From positions 20,765 through 84,764 of IMG/VR virus record IMGVR_UViG_3300002334_000124: 64,000 bases of DNA. One strand, written 5' to 3'. The DNA comes from a virus. The position numbers were made by a program, and so were the translations under genes. The notes under the pieces were generated by a model that saw only the letters and a list, made by a program, of their open reading frames with translations, was not told where the DNA came from and did not search any database. Below are positions 28,082-36,158 of the stretch, in pieces. Each line of letters begins with the position of its first letter. Within the stretch, counting starts at the first letter, position 1.

Positions 28082-29542
28082 ATGCCTAACGTTATTCGCA
28101 ACAGAGACGGAGAAGCCGCTCCTTCCGGAAGTCATGCTTCCGAGGCTGGTGGGGCCATATATGCCATCACGGGTTTGATAAGGGACGGCACGGTCTGGAG
28201 GAGCGATCCTGTTAACATCTTTGTGTCTGACGATGCTGACCTAACTGCTACTGTTTTCATGGTCGCATGCATCACGCCCGAGGTCGATTCGGGTACGCCG
28301 GTGAATGCCTACACGCTCTATTTCAATATGGATGGCGTTCGTTTGACGGACTTTCCACACAGCGGCATTGGCGTTACAGAGAGAATAGGCACGCGTCACG
28401 TAACAGGGATGAGGATTCCGGGTGCTGGTTCTCATACGATATATGCCGAACTGGATGATCCAGGGTCAGAAATCACTACGTTTCACGGAGAATGGTCAGG
28501 GTTCCTCATGTTGGGGACAGACGGAACGTTCATCCCGGAAGATTGCCCAACTCCGATAGTTTTGCACGACCCAACTTTCTCTACTGACTTCACTATTGGT
28601 GGCTCCGTCGGCCTAAGTAGCACTGGCGACCTATTGAGCTATTCCCGGTCTCTCAGTTCGACTACGAAAGAGCTACGCACACTAGATCTGGTTTCTGGAG
28701 TGGATTCTTTGATCGCTTCGATCGGATTTACCAACCCATTCAACGGCGCTAATAGCGCTGGGATGACCCATGATGGAGTCCCGTACTGGGTAATAGATGG
28801 TCATTGGGATGGCAATAGCTCCAACTCGGAATGGGGTTACGGTTTAGGGGCCTCACCGATAGCAACGTTTGACAGCAACACCTATGGCACTGGACCCGAA
28901 ATAATGTGGGACGCAACACAGGGTCACTGGTGGGTTGGGACGTGGGGAGACACAAACAACACCACATGGGGAGATGATGCAACTGCCAGAAACGAAGGCG
29001 CGCTGTGGTCGATGACTCTCGGTGGTTCAGCATCGGAACTCTTCTCGGAGGCAAGTCATGGTGACGAATCATCACCAGCAGCGTGCTTCCTGTCTATGAA
29101 ACCCGTTGCTCCTGACGGGCAAGGCGGCGTTTATTTCTCGGTCGGGCATCTCCATCTTAACGAAGTGAGTGGGTCATTCATTTCGTGGGATCATGACCTC
29201 AGACACTATTCGCCCACTGATGGCATTACGACTGGCCTGGGCCACGGTGTTGGCTTCAGATTTAACAACATCCCATTGCTTGTCACCCCTGCAGGCGGTC
29301 TCTATGTTTGGAGTGAGACACATCAATGTGTCGCTTTCATTTCTCCATCACCAGATCTTGTGACCACTATTGTTAAGTGCCTAGGACCAGAGACTTCACC
29401 AATCGGCAACAACCAGAACAACAATGCGACTGGGTTTGCTTTTACTGACACGAGCGGAGAGACATCGATCGCTGCCTTTCCTCAGAGTGACTCAGATCGT
29501 GGACCTTGGGGTGTTGAGTCTAGGGTGGAGGTTTCAACGTGA
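28082..29542 (+). CDS. Tail-tip protein with beta-propeller-like C-terminal region
   Basis: A 486-residue protein. Residues 1 to about 155 form a beta domain like the protein at 29539. The remainder has repeated Trp/Gly-Asp strands (GVPYWVIDGHWDG, GHWWVGTWGD, GGVYFSVGHLHL, GGLYVWSETH) spaced like the blades of a propeller. Such domains bind glycans or proteins, so a receptor-binding role is plausible. The stop overlaps the next GTG start. Confidence 0.55.
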   Translation: MPNVIRNRDGEAAPSGSHASEAGGAIYAITGLIRDGTVWRSDPVNIFVSDDADLTATVFMVACITPEVDSGTPVNAYTLYFNMDGVRLTDFPHSGIGVTERIGTRHVTGMRIPGAGSHTIYAELDDPGSEITTFHGEWSGFLMLGTDGTFIPEDCPTPIVLHDPTFSTDFTIGGSVGLSSTGDLLSYSRSLSSTTKELRTLDLVSGVDSLIASIGFTNPFNGANSAGMTHDGVPYWVIDGHWDGNSSNSEWGYGLGASPIATFDSNTYGTGPEIMWDATQGHWWVGTWGDTNNTTWGDDATARNEGALWSMTLGGSASELFSEASHGDESSPAACFLSMKPVAPDGQGGVYFSVGHLHLNEVSGSFISWDHDLRHYSPTDGITTGLGHGVGFRFNNIPLLVTPAGGLYVWSETHQCVAFISPSPDLVTTIVKCLGPETSPIGNNQNNNATGFAFTDTSGETSIAAFPQSDSDRGPWGVESRVEVST

Positions 29543-30039
29543 GAGACATAGTCGTTCTTCGTACCCGTCAAACTGAAGGGGTGTCCTCTGCACGTGCTAT
29601 AGGTGGTGGCACTCCCATCATCAGGGGTTTCTTCACGGACATCTCGGGAGATCCTTCTGAAGATACTCTCATTGGGGAGGACGTAGAAATAGTCCTTGAG
29701 AATTCTGCTTCTGTAGTCCTCATTTTCCATGGACAGCTAACACACAGTGGCGGCTCGGGGAGCGTCTTTACCGCCCAGGCTTATTTCGTAGTGAATGGTA
29801 CGACCTATTGGGGAGGGCCTGTGGGAGGTCAGAAGTACGACGCTTCCGGCGCTGATCATTTCAATCTAGACATGACCGCGACACACTCATTGGGCGCAGG
29901 CACTCACACCTTCAACGTCTGGGTACAGACCGACAGGACCAACTGGACTGCTTCGTATTTGTCGTTTCTTGTCGTTGAAGGTGGGTTTACGGGAACATCA
30001 AGTCTAATCACCGGTAGCTCAGCCTTGATATCGGAATGA
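29539..30039 (+). CDS. Beta-sandwich minor tail protein
   Basis: A 166-residue protein with a GTG start that overlaps the upstream TGA. Its body (LIFHGQLTHSGGSG, AYFVVNGTTYWGG, LGAGTHTFNVWV) looks like the N-terminal domain of the 28082 protein, suggesting duplication of a module. Function is inferred from the cluster. Confidence 0.55.
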   Translation: MRDIVVLRTRQTEGVSSARAIGGGTPIIRGFFTDISGDPSEDTLIGEDVEIVLENSASVVLIFHGQLTHSGGSGSVFTAQAYFVVNGTTYWGGPVGGQKYDASGADHFNLDMTATHSLGAGTHTFNVWVQTDRTNWTASYLSFLVVEGGFTGTSSLITGSSALISE

Positions 30040-30078
30040 TATGGACCGACATAGTTAGAAGGACCAGAGGATAGGAAG

Positions 30079-31476
30079 ATGGCTTCAAAAACACTGAACT
30101 ACGGACTCACTAAGCTCGCTCCTGGTGACAGCCTAAGCGCGAACGGATACGCATTTGTTGACAGCGATCGTGATCGTATCGATGGATTGCTTGCTCTTGG
30201 TAGGGAACACGAGCATACGGGCTCCGCTGTAAGTATCGCCGATCCGACATTGGCGCCTACGCTTGTCCTCGACACGGCTTCAGGTGCGTTGACTGCTGGT
30301 CAAACCTGGCGATACAGATACAGCTATGTAGACCAGTTCGGGTCTGAGACGACCGCCTCTCCTGAGGCCACCCTTGCCACAGCTGCTCCTGTAGTGTCTC
30401 CTGGTGGCGTTTCGTTGTCATCTGTCACTACAGGGGGTTCTCTGGCTGGTGGCCTCTACAACTACGCCCTGACGGCTTACGTGGACACTTCGTCTAGGGA
30501 GACGCGTCGCGGTACGGTTACGGCTATTTCTATGGCCTTTGCGACAATCACCAACATAATAACACTCGCTCTACCGTCGTTGCCTTCTGGTGCGACCGGT
30601 TTCAACGTCTACCGCAGGGCTCCTGGAGAGGCGAACTACAACTTCCTCGCTTCCGTCGACATGTCGGTTGCGACTCCTCCAACCGAATACATTGATAATG
30701 GAACGATCAATCCAAACTGTGATCGTCATCCACCGATCAGCAACAGCACGAACTCTCAGAACAATATCACCGTCACCCTCCCAGGTGCCACTCCAGTAGT
30801 GCCAGCAGGAGCTACGTGGAGGATCTATCGTTCGAAAACTGCTGGTGTTTGGGAAGCCACCGATCTGGTATCAGTCACCGAAACGGTATCAGACCTGGAT
30901 CCGACAGTAGTTACCTCATACATCGACGTTGGCACTCCGACAGGATTCAAAACAGCCCCTGAGGTATCTCAGATCGTTGGACAGCCAGACAAGATAACTC
31001 TCACCAATGCTGCGAACGTCGACGGGTACCTCCCTCCCGGTTTGCTCACGATTCCTTACACCATCACGTGGCAGCAGAAAGGGACCGTGATCATCGATCA
31101 GGCTCTTGACATGTGGCGTTGCCCATTTGACAATGCAGAGATTCAGGAGATAGCAATCACTCTCGGAGATCCGAGCTACGCAGCGGCTAGTCAGTACATC
31201 ATCACAGATGTGAACTACTACAGCACCAATCAGGCCACCCCCGGCTGGACTACGGTGTTCACGACGCAAGCTAATCGTCCTGAGATTCCTATCACGGAGT
31301 GGTTCGGATTGGTGACAACGCCTGACGTTATTGCTCTCACAAAGGGTGACTTGCTCAATTGGGACATAGATCAGGACGGTGGTGGTGCGACTCCAACCGA
31401 CTTTGATTTGACCATCACGATTTTGCTGCATGTAAAACAGGGTTCCGAAACAGTGACCAATGACCTAACAGATTGA
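30079..31476 (+). CDS. Minor tail protein with fibronectin-III-like domains
   Basis: A 465-residue protein. Residues about 60-260 carry two segments with the signature of type III fibronectin-like folds (GQTWRYRYSYVDQFGSE, GGLYNYALTAYVDT, GATGFNVYRRAPGE, GATWRIYRS). The C-terminal third is a separate beta domain. Such domains are common in tail tips and help binding to surface carbohydrates. It has AGAGGATAGGAAG before the ATG and closes the structural block. Confidence 0.6.
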   Translation: MASKTLNYGLTKLAPGDSLSANGYAFVDSDRDRIDGLLALGREHEHTGSAVSIADPTLAPTLVLDTASGALTAGQTWRYRYSYVDQFGSETTASPEATLATAAPVVSPGGVSLSSVTTGGSLAGGLYNYALTAYVDTSSRETRRGTVTAISMAFATITNIITLALPSLPSGATGFNVYRRAPGEANYNFLASVDMSVATPPTEYIDNGTINPNCDRHPPISNSTNSQNNITVTLPGATPVVPAGATWRIYRSKTAGVWEATDLVSVTETVSDLDPTVVTSYIDVGTPTGFKTAPEVSQIVGQPDKITLTNAANVDGYLPPGLLTIPYTITWQQKGTVIIDQALDMWRCPFDNAEIQEIAITLGDPSYAAASQYIITDVNYYSTNQATPGWTTVFTTQANRPEIPITEWFGLVTTPDVIALTKGDLLNWDIDQDGGGATPTDFDLTITILLHVKQGSETVTNDLTD

Positions 31477-31506
31477 TCTCTTGGGTCGCAATGCCGATGA
31501 TGAGGT

Positions 31507-31908
31507 GTGGATAAATCAGCGGATGTCTTGTCAGCCTCTCTACCAGAGAGTGCTGTCCACGACTTATTTGAGGGGGAACAAGTGATTCCATTTCTAGCTT
31601 TGATGAAGATCACTGCATTCCAGAAAGTCATTGCTTATGGAATGTATATTTGGGGGATGATGGTGGGGGGTTTGTACACGCTTGCCTCCTCTAACGACCT
31701 AGACGCAGTCTTCCTGGGGATGATCGGTGCTGTCGCTGTGTCGGTCATGTTCGCATTGCGTCGGTTGGTTCTACTGTTGATTCAAATCGGTGAGGCGGCA
31801 GCAGAGAAGAAGTTGCGCGACTTCGCAGTCAAGACAGGCCTGACTGAAGAAGAGATTCATAACATCGTTGCTACGAAGATAGAGGATTACAAATCTGAAC
31901 TGGACTGA
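31507..31908 (+). CDS. Two-segment membrane protein (holin-like candidate)
   Basis: A 133-residue protein with a GTG start at 31507 (an alternative later start is possible). Hydrophobic segments lie at about residues 40-62 and 67-93, followed by a charged helical C-terminus (AAAEKKLRDFAVKTGLTEEEI). Two spans and a charged tail fit a holin. However, the lysis enzymes are 15 kb away and another membrane protein lies between them, so this may have another membrane role. Confidence 0.55.
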   Translation: MDKSADVLSASLPESAVHDLFEGEQVIPFLALMKITAFQKVIAYGMYIWGMMVGGLYTLASSNDLDAVFLGMIGAVAVSVMFALRRLVLLLIQIGEAAAEKKLRDFAVKTGLTEEEIHNIVATKIEDYKSELD

Positions 31909-31947
31909 TAGTCGCAGTTTGCCTCGCATCATGTAGTCCGTCTGGCC

Positions 31948-31953
31948 TATACT
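31948..31953 (+). promoter_or_regulatory. -10 element TATACT, near-leaderless start
   Basis: TATACT ends 6 nt before the GTG of the next gene, so a transcript would start at or next to that start codon. TTGCCT lies 23 nt upstream, too far for a normal -35, so only the -10 is supported. The same hexamer lies just before the primase-helicase gene. Confidence 0.5.
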
Positions 31954-31959
31954 CTGGCC

Positions 31960-32517
31960 GTGGACATAGACAAGGTTCTAAACCTAGCCCAAAGCATCCA
32001 TAAGCGTCGAGTATTTGTAGCCCCTGAGGCTCCTCGTTCTCTGTCGACAGCTGAAGCTGTGATGGACAGCATGTATGGTCTGGAGCTGGATCTGGATAGC
32101 TACGACGACAGGATGGTGCTGAATGTGCGGGATGAGCGCAACCGTAAGGTGTGTGTTGTCGCGTACAAACGCCCTCCGTTCAGAGTGGATCCTCTGTACG
32201 AACAGGATTACGATGTCATTGTCTTCGTTGAGGGTGACAGTCTCGATGAAGTAGACATCTTGGGATGGCTTCCTGCAAGCAGGCTTCTTGGTGCCCCTCG
32301 GCATCCAATCACTGCGATACAATGGGAATTCGAAGTTGATCCGGACTTCTTGTTTCCTATGCCTGAGACCTTCGACTTCGGCGAACCTCCTATTGATGAG
32401 ATTCCTCGTTTGTGGGACTACGATAAGGGTGGGTGGTGGACTCCGATGGGGTTCTACGTTTATGACGCCGCCGCAATGCTCGAAGTCGCGAGGCTAGACG
32501 ATGAACTTGCTAGGTGA
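31960..32517 (+). CDS. Unknown protein opening the early/middle block
   Basis: A 185-residue alpha/beta protein with GTG at 31960 and no ribosome-binding site; it probably has a leaderless message from the TATACT just upstream. The segment YDVIVFVEGDSLDEVDILGW (about residues 83-102) resembles the core strands of some restriction-endonuclease-like folds, but no complete catalytic set is visible. It overlaps the Xre regulator gene by 17 nt. Confidence 0.6.
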   Translation: MDIDKVLNLAQSIHKRRVFVAPEAPRSLSTAEAVMDSMYGLELDLDSYDDRMVLNVRDERNRKVCVVAYKRPPFRVDPLYEQDYDVIVFVEGDSLDEVDILGWLPASRLLGAPRHPITAIQWEFEVDPDFLFPMPETFDFGEPPIDEIPRLWDYDKGGWWTPMGFYVYDAAAMLEVARLDDELAR

Positions 32518-32740
32518 GACGATTAGATACCACCGACAGTTAATGGGCATGTCGGCTGCTGCTCTGTCACGTGAGGTCGACATGTCGTCCAGTTACGTGG
32601 CCAAGGTCGAGTCAGGGAAGATTGATCCTTCGGTAAAGGCTTTCTCTAAGATCGCTTTGGTTCTGGGGTTGAAAGATATTGAGATTGCATGGCTGGTCAG
32701 AGCGATCGCCGTGGAGAAGGAGACCGATGCAGTATCGTAA
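32501..32740 (+). CDS. Xre-family helix-turn-helix regulator
   Basis: A 79-residue protein that is almost entirely one HTH_3 domain (LSREVDMSSSYVAKVESGKI is the helix-turn-helix core, about residues 21-40). As the second gene of the early/middle block, it is a candidate transcriptional switch for the phage. Both ends overlap neighbouring genes. Confidence 0.85.
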   Translation: MNLLGETIRYHRQLMGMSAAALSREVDMSSSYVAKVESGKIDPSVKAFSKIALVLGLKDIEIAWLVRAIAVEKETDAVS

Positions 32741-33017
32741 GAAGCCATTACCAGTGGATGCCTGGCGTGTGAGCGAATTGAATTATGCAGCAGAACATGA
32801 TTGGCTTGCGCTTCCGAAAGCAGTCAGGGATGCCTACGAAAAAGGGGGCTGGGTTTTTGGTGCGCTCAAAGATGACAATACTCGGAGCATCTTCTTACCC
32901 ACTCTTGAGGGCACTATGGAGGCCAGACACAATGACTGGATCATCAAGGGTCTGGTGGGTGAGTTCTACCCATGCAAACCTGATGCATTCGCGGCCGGAT
33001 TTGAGGCAGTGGTGTGA
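32727..33017 (+). CDS. PGDYG-like small protein
   Basis: A 96-residue protein starting at ATG 32727 (GAAGGAG upstream); an ATG at 32679 lies deep inside the Xre gene. The start MQYRKKPLPVDAW and the segment HNDWIIKGLVGEFYPCKPDAF match the small phage family carrying the PGDYG motif, whose function is unknown. It overlaps its neighbours at both ends. Confidence 0.65.
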   Translation: MQYRKKPLPVDAWRVSELNYAAEHDWLALPKAVRDAYEKGGWVFGALKDDNTRSIFLPTLEGTMEARHNDWIIKGLVGEFYPCKPDAFAAGFEAVV

Positions 33018-33847
33018 AATTCTCAGCCAGCATGATCAAGAACTGGATGGCCTGCCCTTTGCAGAGCCACTTCAAGGATGTCCTCAAGATTGACGAACCG
33101 GTTCACGCGAAGACGGTGTTTGGTTCTTGCATTCACGAAGCTCTAGAGCTGTACAATATCACGGGTGACATCAAAGAAGCTAAGGAACATTTCCGTGAGG
33201 TTTGGGTAAACCCAAGCAAGCTCAAGCATCCTGCTGAGATTGGGATGTGGCCACCCAAGATGTCTTGGGGTGAACTAGAAGTCAAAGGCTATGAGTTCCT
33301 AGAGAAGTTTCATGAGGAGTGTCGTTGGGAGAAGCGAAAGATCGTCGCAGCAGAGCACCGTTTCGTCGTTCCTTTCGGCGAACATATCCTAAAGGGCTTC
33401 GTGGACTGCATAGAGATCGTCGGCTCGGGTTCAAACAAAGAGCTGAGAATAATTGACTACAAGACCTCAAGCTACAGACCCACACATCTTGAGCTTCGTT
33501 TTGATATGCAGTTCACTGTTTACCTGTATGCGTCTATGCAGCCTGAGTTCTGGGATTCGTTCCCCAATGGTGAAGAGCTGTACGAGCGTTTCAAGAATTA
33601 CAAACGTCGTGGTGTGTGGCATGCGATTTGGCACAACAAGACTTTAGATGTTGGCCCTCGTGAAGAGTTAGACTTCATGCGTATGGCGCGTGTGATCAAA
33701 GAGATCGCTCACGCTGAAGAGATGGACGTGCACGTTCCTGACATCTCTGGGAAATCTTGTATTTGGTGTTCATACACCGATTTGTGTGCAACTACACTAC
33801 CACTAGAGCATGTAGTTCTTGAGGCCAGGGCTGAGAGAATCAGATGA
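33014..33847 (+). CDS. PD-(D/E)XK exonuclease (RecB/Cas4-like)
   Basis: A 277-residue nuclease with GTG start overlapping the upstream stop. It has GFVDCIEI (about residues 129-136) and RIIDYKTSS (about 145-153), the GxxD...DYK core, a downstream QFTVYLYA helix, and a C-terminal Cys cluster CIWCSYTDLC that, with an upstream Cys, could hold an Fe-S or zinc site. Likely a DNA end-processing exonuclease for recombination, next to a RecA-fold ATPase and an ssDNA-binding candidate. Confidence 0.85.
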   Translation: MKFSASMIKNWMACPLQSHFKDVLKIDEPVHAKTVFGSCIHEALELYNITGDIKEAKEHFREVWVNPSKLKHPAEIGMWPPKMSWGELEVKGYEFLEKFHEECRWEKRKIVAAEHRFVVPFGEHILKGFVDCIEIVGSGSNKELRIIDYKTSSYRPTHLELRFDMQFTVYLYASMQPEFWDSFPNGEELYERFKNYKRRGVWHAIWHNKTLDVGPREELDFMRMARVIKEIAHAEEMDVHVPDISGKSCIWCSYTDLCATTLPLEHVVLEARAERIR

Positions 33848-34089
33848 TCGATGAAGGTCAGATTCTTGAAGAGGGGATTGCCTTAGCCAAGGCGTGTGCT
33901 TCTGCAATAATGATGGGCGACCCTAACGTGGTTTACGATTTGCTTGACGCTGTTGATGAACCGGAGGTTCTGCATACCGCCTTCATATATTCGGTCACGC
34001 AGTGGTCACACGCACTGGAAGTATTCATGGAAGAAGGAGAGTGGGCACAATGGCTACTAAGCAAGGAGCTGGAAGATGATCAGAGTTAG
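33844..34089 (+). CDS. Small acidic protein in the recombination operon
   Basis: An 81-residue acidic helical protein overlapping the nuclease (ATGA) and the ATPase gene (14 nt). No motif is recognised. It is likely co-translated with the recombination genes. Confidence 0.65.
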   Translation: MIDEGQILEEGIALAKACASAIMMGDPNVVYDLLDAVDEPEVLHTAFIYSVTQWSHALEVFMEEGEWAQWLLSKELEDDQS

Positions 34090-35503
34090 CAGAACCGGGT
34101 CCGTTGATTATGGGCCTTGGTGGAATTTCTTGCTTTCGGGTAGGCCAGGTGTCGGAAAGACTCCTTTTGCTACTACGGCTCCGAATCCGTTGTTGTTGAA
34201 TGTGGATGCCGGTCTCACATCTATTGCAGACAGGGGGATACTCGTCTATCCCGCACGTGATGACGATCCAGAGACGCCCAATCGTATCGAGAATTCTGAT
34301 CAGCTCGAAGAGATTGTCGCGTTCTTATCCAATGGTCCTGAATTCGTGGAGGAACAGTTCGGTACGCCAGTCAACACCATCATTGTTGACACAATCGATG
34401 AAGTGGCGCGGATCCTACAGAATGAGCGCAAGGAATCAAAACGCCGTGATGAGATGCAGGCTGGCGACTGGGATTGGCTGGCTACTCAACTCAATGTTTT
34501 CACTCGTGCTCTGTGCTCTATGGACTACAACGTCATATTCATCAGTCACATTAAGGATGTTCATGATGGCGAAACAGGAGCGACCAGCTACAAGCTAGAC
34601 ATTTCTGGTGCAGGGGCTCATCAGATACCACAGGCCGTTGACGTCGCCCTGTTCATGGATGACAGGTCCATAGCTCTGGTGGAGCACCGCGACGAGGACG
34701 AAGAGGCCGAATACGAGAAGATCTCTAACGTCTACACCCAGAAGCTCGACAAGTTTGAGTGGATCAAGGACCGTACTGAGACTTTGCCAGCATTGATTGA
34801 ATGCGATTTCGAGACTGGGTTCGTCGACATCATCGTTCGCATCAATGAACGCATTTCTGAGATGGAAGAGCGAGAAATTATCGATGTAGACTTCGAAGCT
34901 GAGGCACCCACGGCTCCACCTCTAGAGCCAACCACTCAGAGAAGGTCTAAGCCTGAGACAAGCATCCCGACCGTTGAGGATGTCGTAGAGAAAACCGCCG
35001 CCGCCGCCGCCAGACTGGCTGCCGCGAAACAGGCTGCGCTGGAACGTGCGAAAAAGGATGCTCCCACTCCAGCGCCTGCAGCTAAACCCAAACCGGGCGA
35101 CACTGTGGAACGTGCCACAGTAGTCACAGAAGACGACCCTTCTCGATCTTCAGATCAGGCTAAGGTTGATTTAGAGACGCTTAACGATGGTGCGTCTGTC
35201 ACTGTTGATGAGGGCATGGGTTTCCAATTCTCGAAGGCCGGTGTTGTCATGCAAATAATGGGTATGCGTTACGTATATGAGGTGGATGGCACCAAGATCC
35301 TTAGTAGAGTTAAGCTCCCTGATAGAAGTGTCCGACCCATACCAAATGAGTCTATGGATACTGGACTATTCTGTCAAGTCACAGGTGTGGAGATCACACC
35401 TAGAGAAGCAAACTTGTCTAGATTGAGGGTACGCAAGTTCCTCTGTGAAGACGAGTACACCAAAGAAATCAGCCAAGCCAAGAAAAACATGAGTAGGACA
35501 TAA
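34076..35503 (+). CDS. RecA-fold ATPase, Sak4-like recombination protein
   Basis: A 475-residue protein. Residues about 15-270 form an AAA_24/Sak4-type ATPase: Walker A GRPGVGKT (22-29), Walker B NTIIVDTID (about 102-110) and VIFISHIKD (about 160). A disordered Ala/Pro/Lys linker (about 285-355) leads to a small C-terminal beta domain. It probably loads on ssDNA to promote annealing or strand exchange, with the nuclease upstream and the OB-fold candidate downstream. The C-terminal extension is longer than in a minimal Sak4. Confidence 0.8.
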   Translation: MIRVSRTGSVDYGPWWNFLLSGRPGVGKTPFATTAPNPLLLNVDAGLTSIADRGILVYPARDDDPETPNRIENSDQLEEIVAFLSNGPEFVEEQFGTPVNTIIVDTIDEVARILQNERKESKRRDEMQAGDWDWLATQLNVFTRALCSMDYNVIFISHIKDVHDGETGATSYKLDISGAGAHQIPQAVDVALFMDDRSIALVEHRDEDEEAEYEKISNVYTQKLDKFEWIKDRTETLPALIECDFETGFVDIIVRINERISEMEEREIIDVDFEAEAPTAPPLEPTTQRRSKPETSIPTVEDVVEKTAAAAARLAAAKQAALERAKKDAPTPAPAAKPKPGDTVERATVVTEDDPSRSSDQAKVDLETLNDGASVTVDEGMGFQFSKAGVVMQIMGMRYVYEVDGTKILSRVKLPDRSVRPIPNESMDTGLFCQVTGVEITPREANLSRLRVRKFLCEDEYTKEISQAKKNMSRT

Positions 35504-35504
35504 C

Positions 35505-36074
35505 ATGACAGTCATAAAACTGAAGAGTGGAAATAACGACGACGATGATCGTACGCAGATCTCGGAAGAGTCTGTATTTGAAGTGACGGTTCTCGACGTC
35601 GCTGAACGAGAGACTCAATGGTACGCCACCGATCGTGACACCCAGAAACAGCTCCTGAATGCCGACGGTAATCCCTACAAGAATCGCGAATTCAATTTCA
35701 AGTTCAAGATCATTGACCCCGACGGACCATACAACAACAGATTTGTGTGGGGGACTACAGGCCTGCTGTTGGGAACGTGGCCGACCTGCAAGCTGTCGAA
35801 CTGGATCAGGGCGATCCTGGACGAACCGGTACTGCCTGAAGGCTTCGCAATCGACCTCGACGGTTCGGAGAACGATGACAAAGTTGGTGGCCTTGACGGT
35901 CTTCGATGCCGTGTTGTCGTGAAGGCCAAGAAACGCGACAATGGATCCTTCAGCAACTGGGTTTCTGATGTCTATCCCGCCAAAGCCGACCAGACAGTTC
36001 AGGAACGAGTTCAGGAACATCTCGCTCCGAACGAGAATGCTGGATACGACCCCAACGAAGAGCCTTTTGGCTAG
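35505..36074 (+). CDS. ssDNA-binding protein candidate
   Basis: A 189-residue beta-rich protein immediately after the ATPase and before a terminator. An acidic Asp-rich N-terminus, a central strand-rich region with aromatic residues (FNFKFKIIDPDGPYNNRFVW) and an acidic C-terminal tail (YDPNEEPFG) fit phage OB-fold ssDNA-binding proteins. Family identity is not proven by motif; the operon context is the main support. Confidence 0.65.
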   Translation: MTVIKLKSGNNDDDDRTQISEESVFEVTVLDVAERETQWYATDRDTQKQLLNADGNPYKNREFNFKFKIIDPDGPYNNRFVWGTTGLLLGTWPTCKLSNWIRAILDEPVLPEGFAIDLDGSENDDKVGGLDGLRCRVVVKAKKRDNGSFSNWVSDVYPAKADQTVQERVQEHLAPNENAGYDPNEEPFG

Positions 36075-36088
36075 ACCCTTTGAGGCCC

Positions 36089-36120
36089 AAGAGGGGTGAG
36101 TTAGACCACCCCTCTTCTTT
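36089..36120 (+). terminator. Intrinsic terminator
   Basis: Perfect 10-bp stem AAGAGGGGTG/CACCCCTCTT with an 8-nt loop followed by CTTT. It separates the recombination genes from the primase-helicase unit. Confidence 0.9.
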
Positions 36121-36121
36121 G

Positions 36122-36150
36122 TTGACCTGTCAAGACGTTTCGGATATACT
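36122..36150 (+). promoter_or_regulatory. Vegetative-type promoter for the replication block
   Basis: TTGACC (36122-36127), 17-nt gap, TATACT (36145-36150): near-consensus for the main sigma factor. The expected start of transcription is about 36156-36158, and the ATG is at 36159, so the message is leaderless or nearly so. It lies directly after a terminator. Confidence 0.85.
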
Positions 36151-36158
36151 AGGACCTA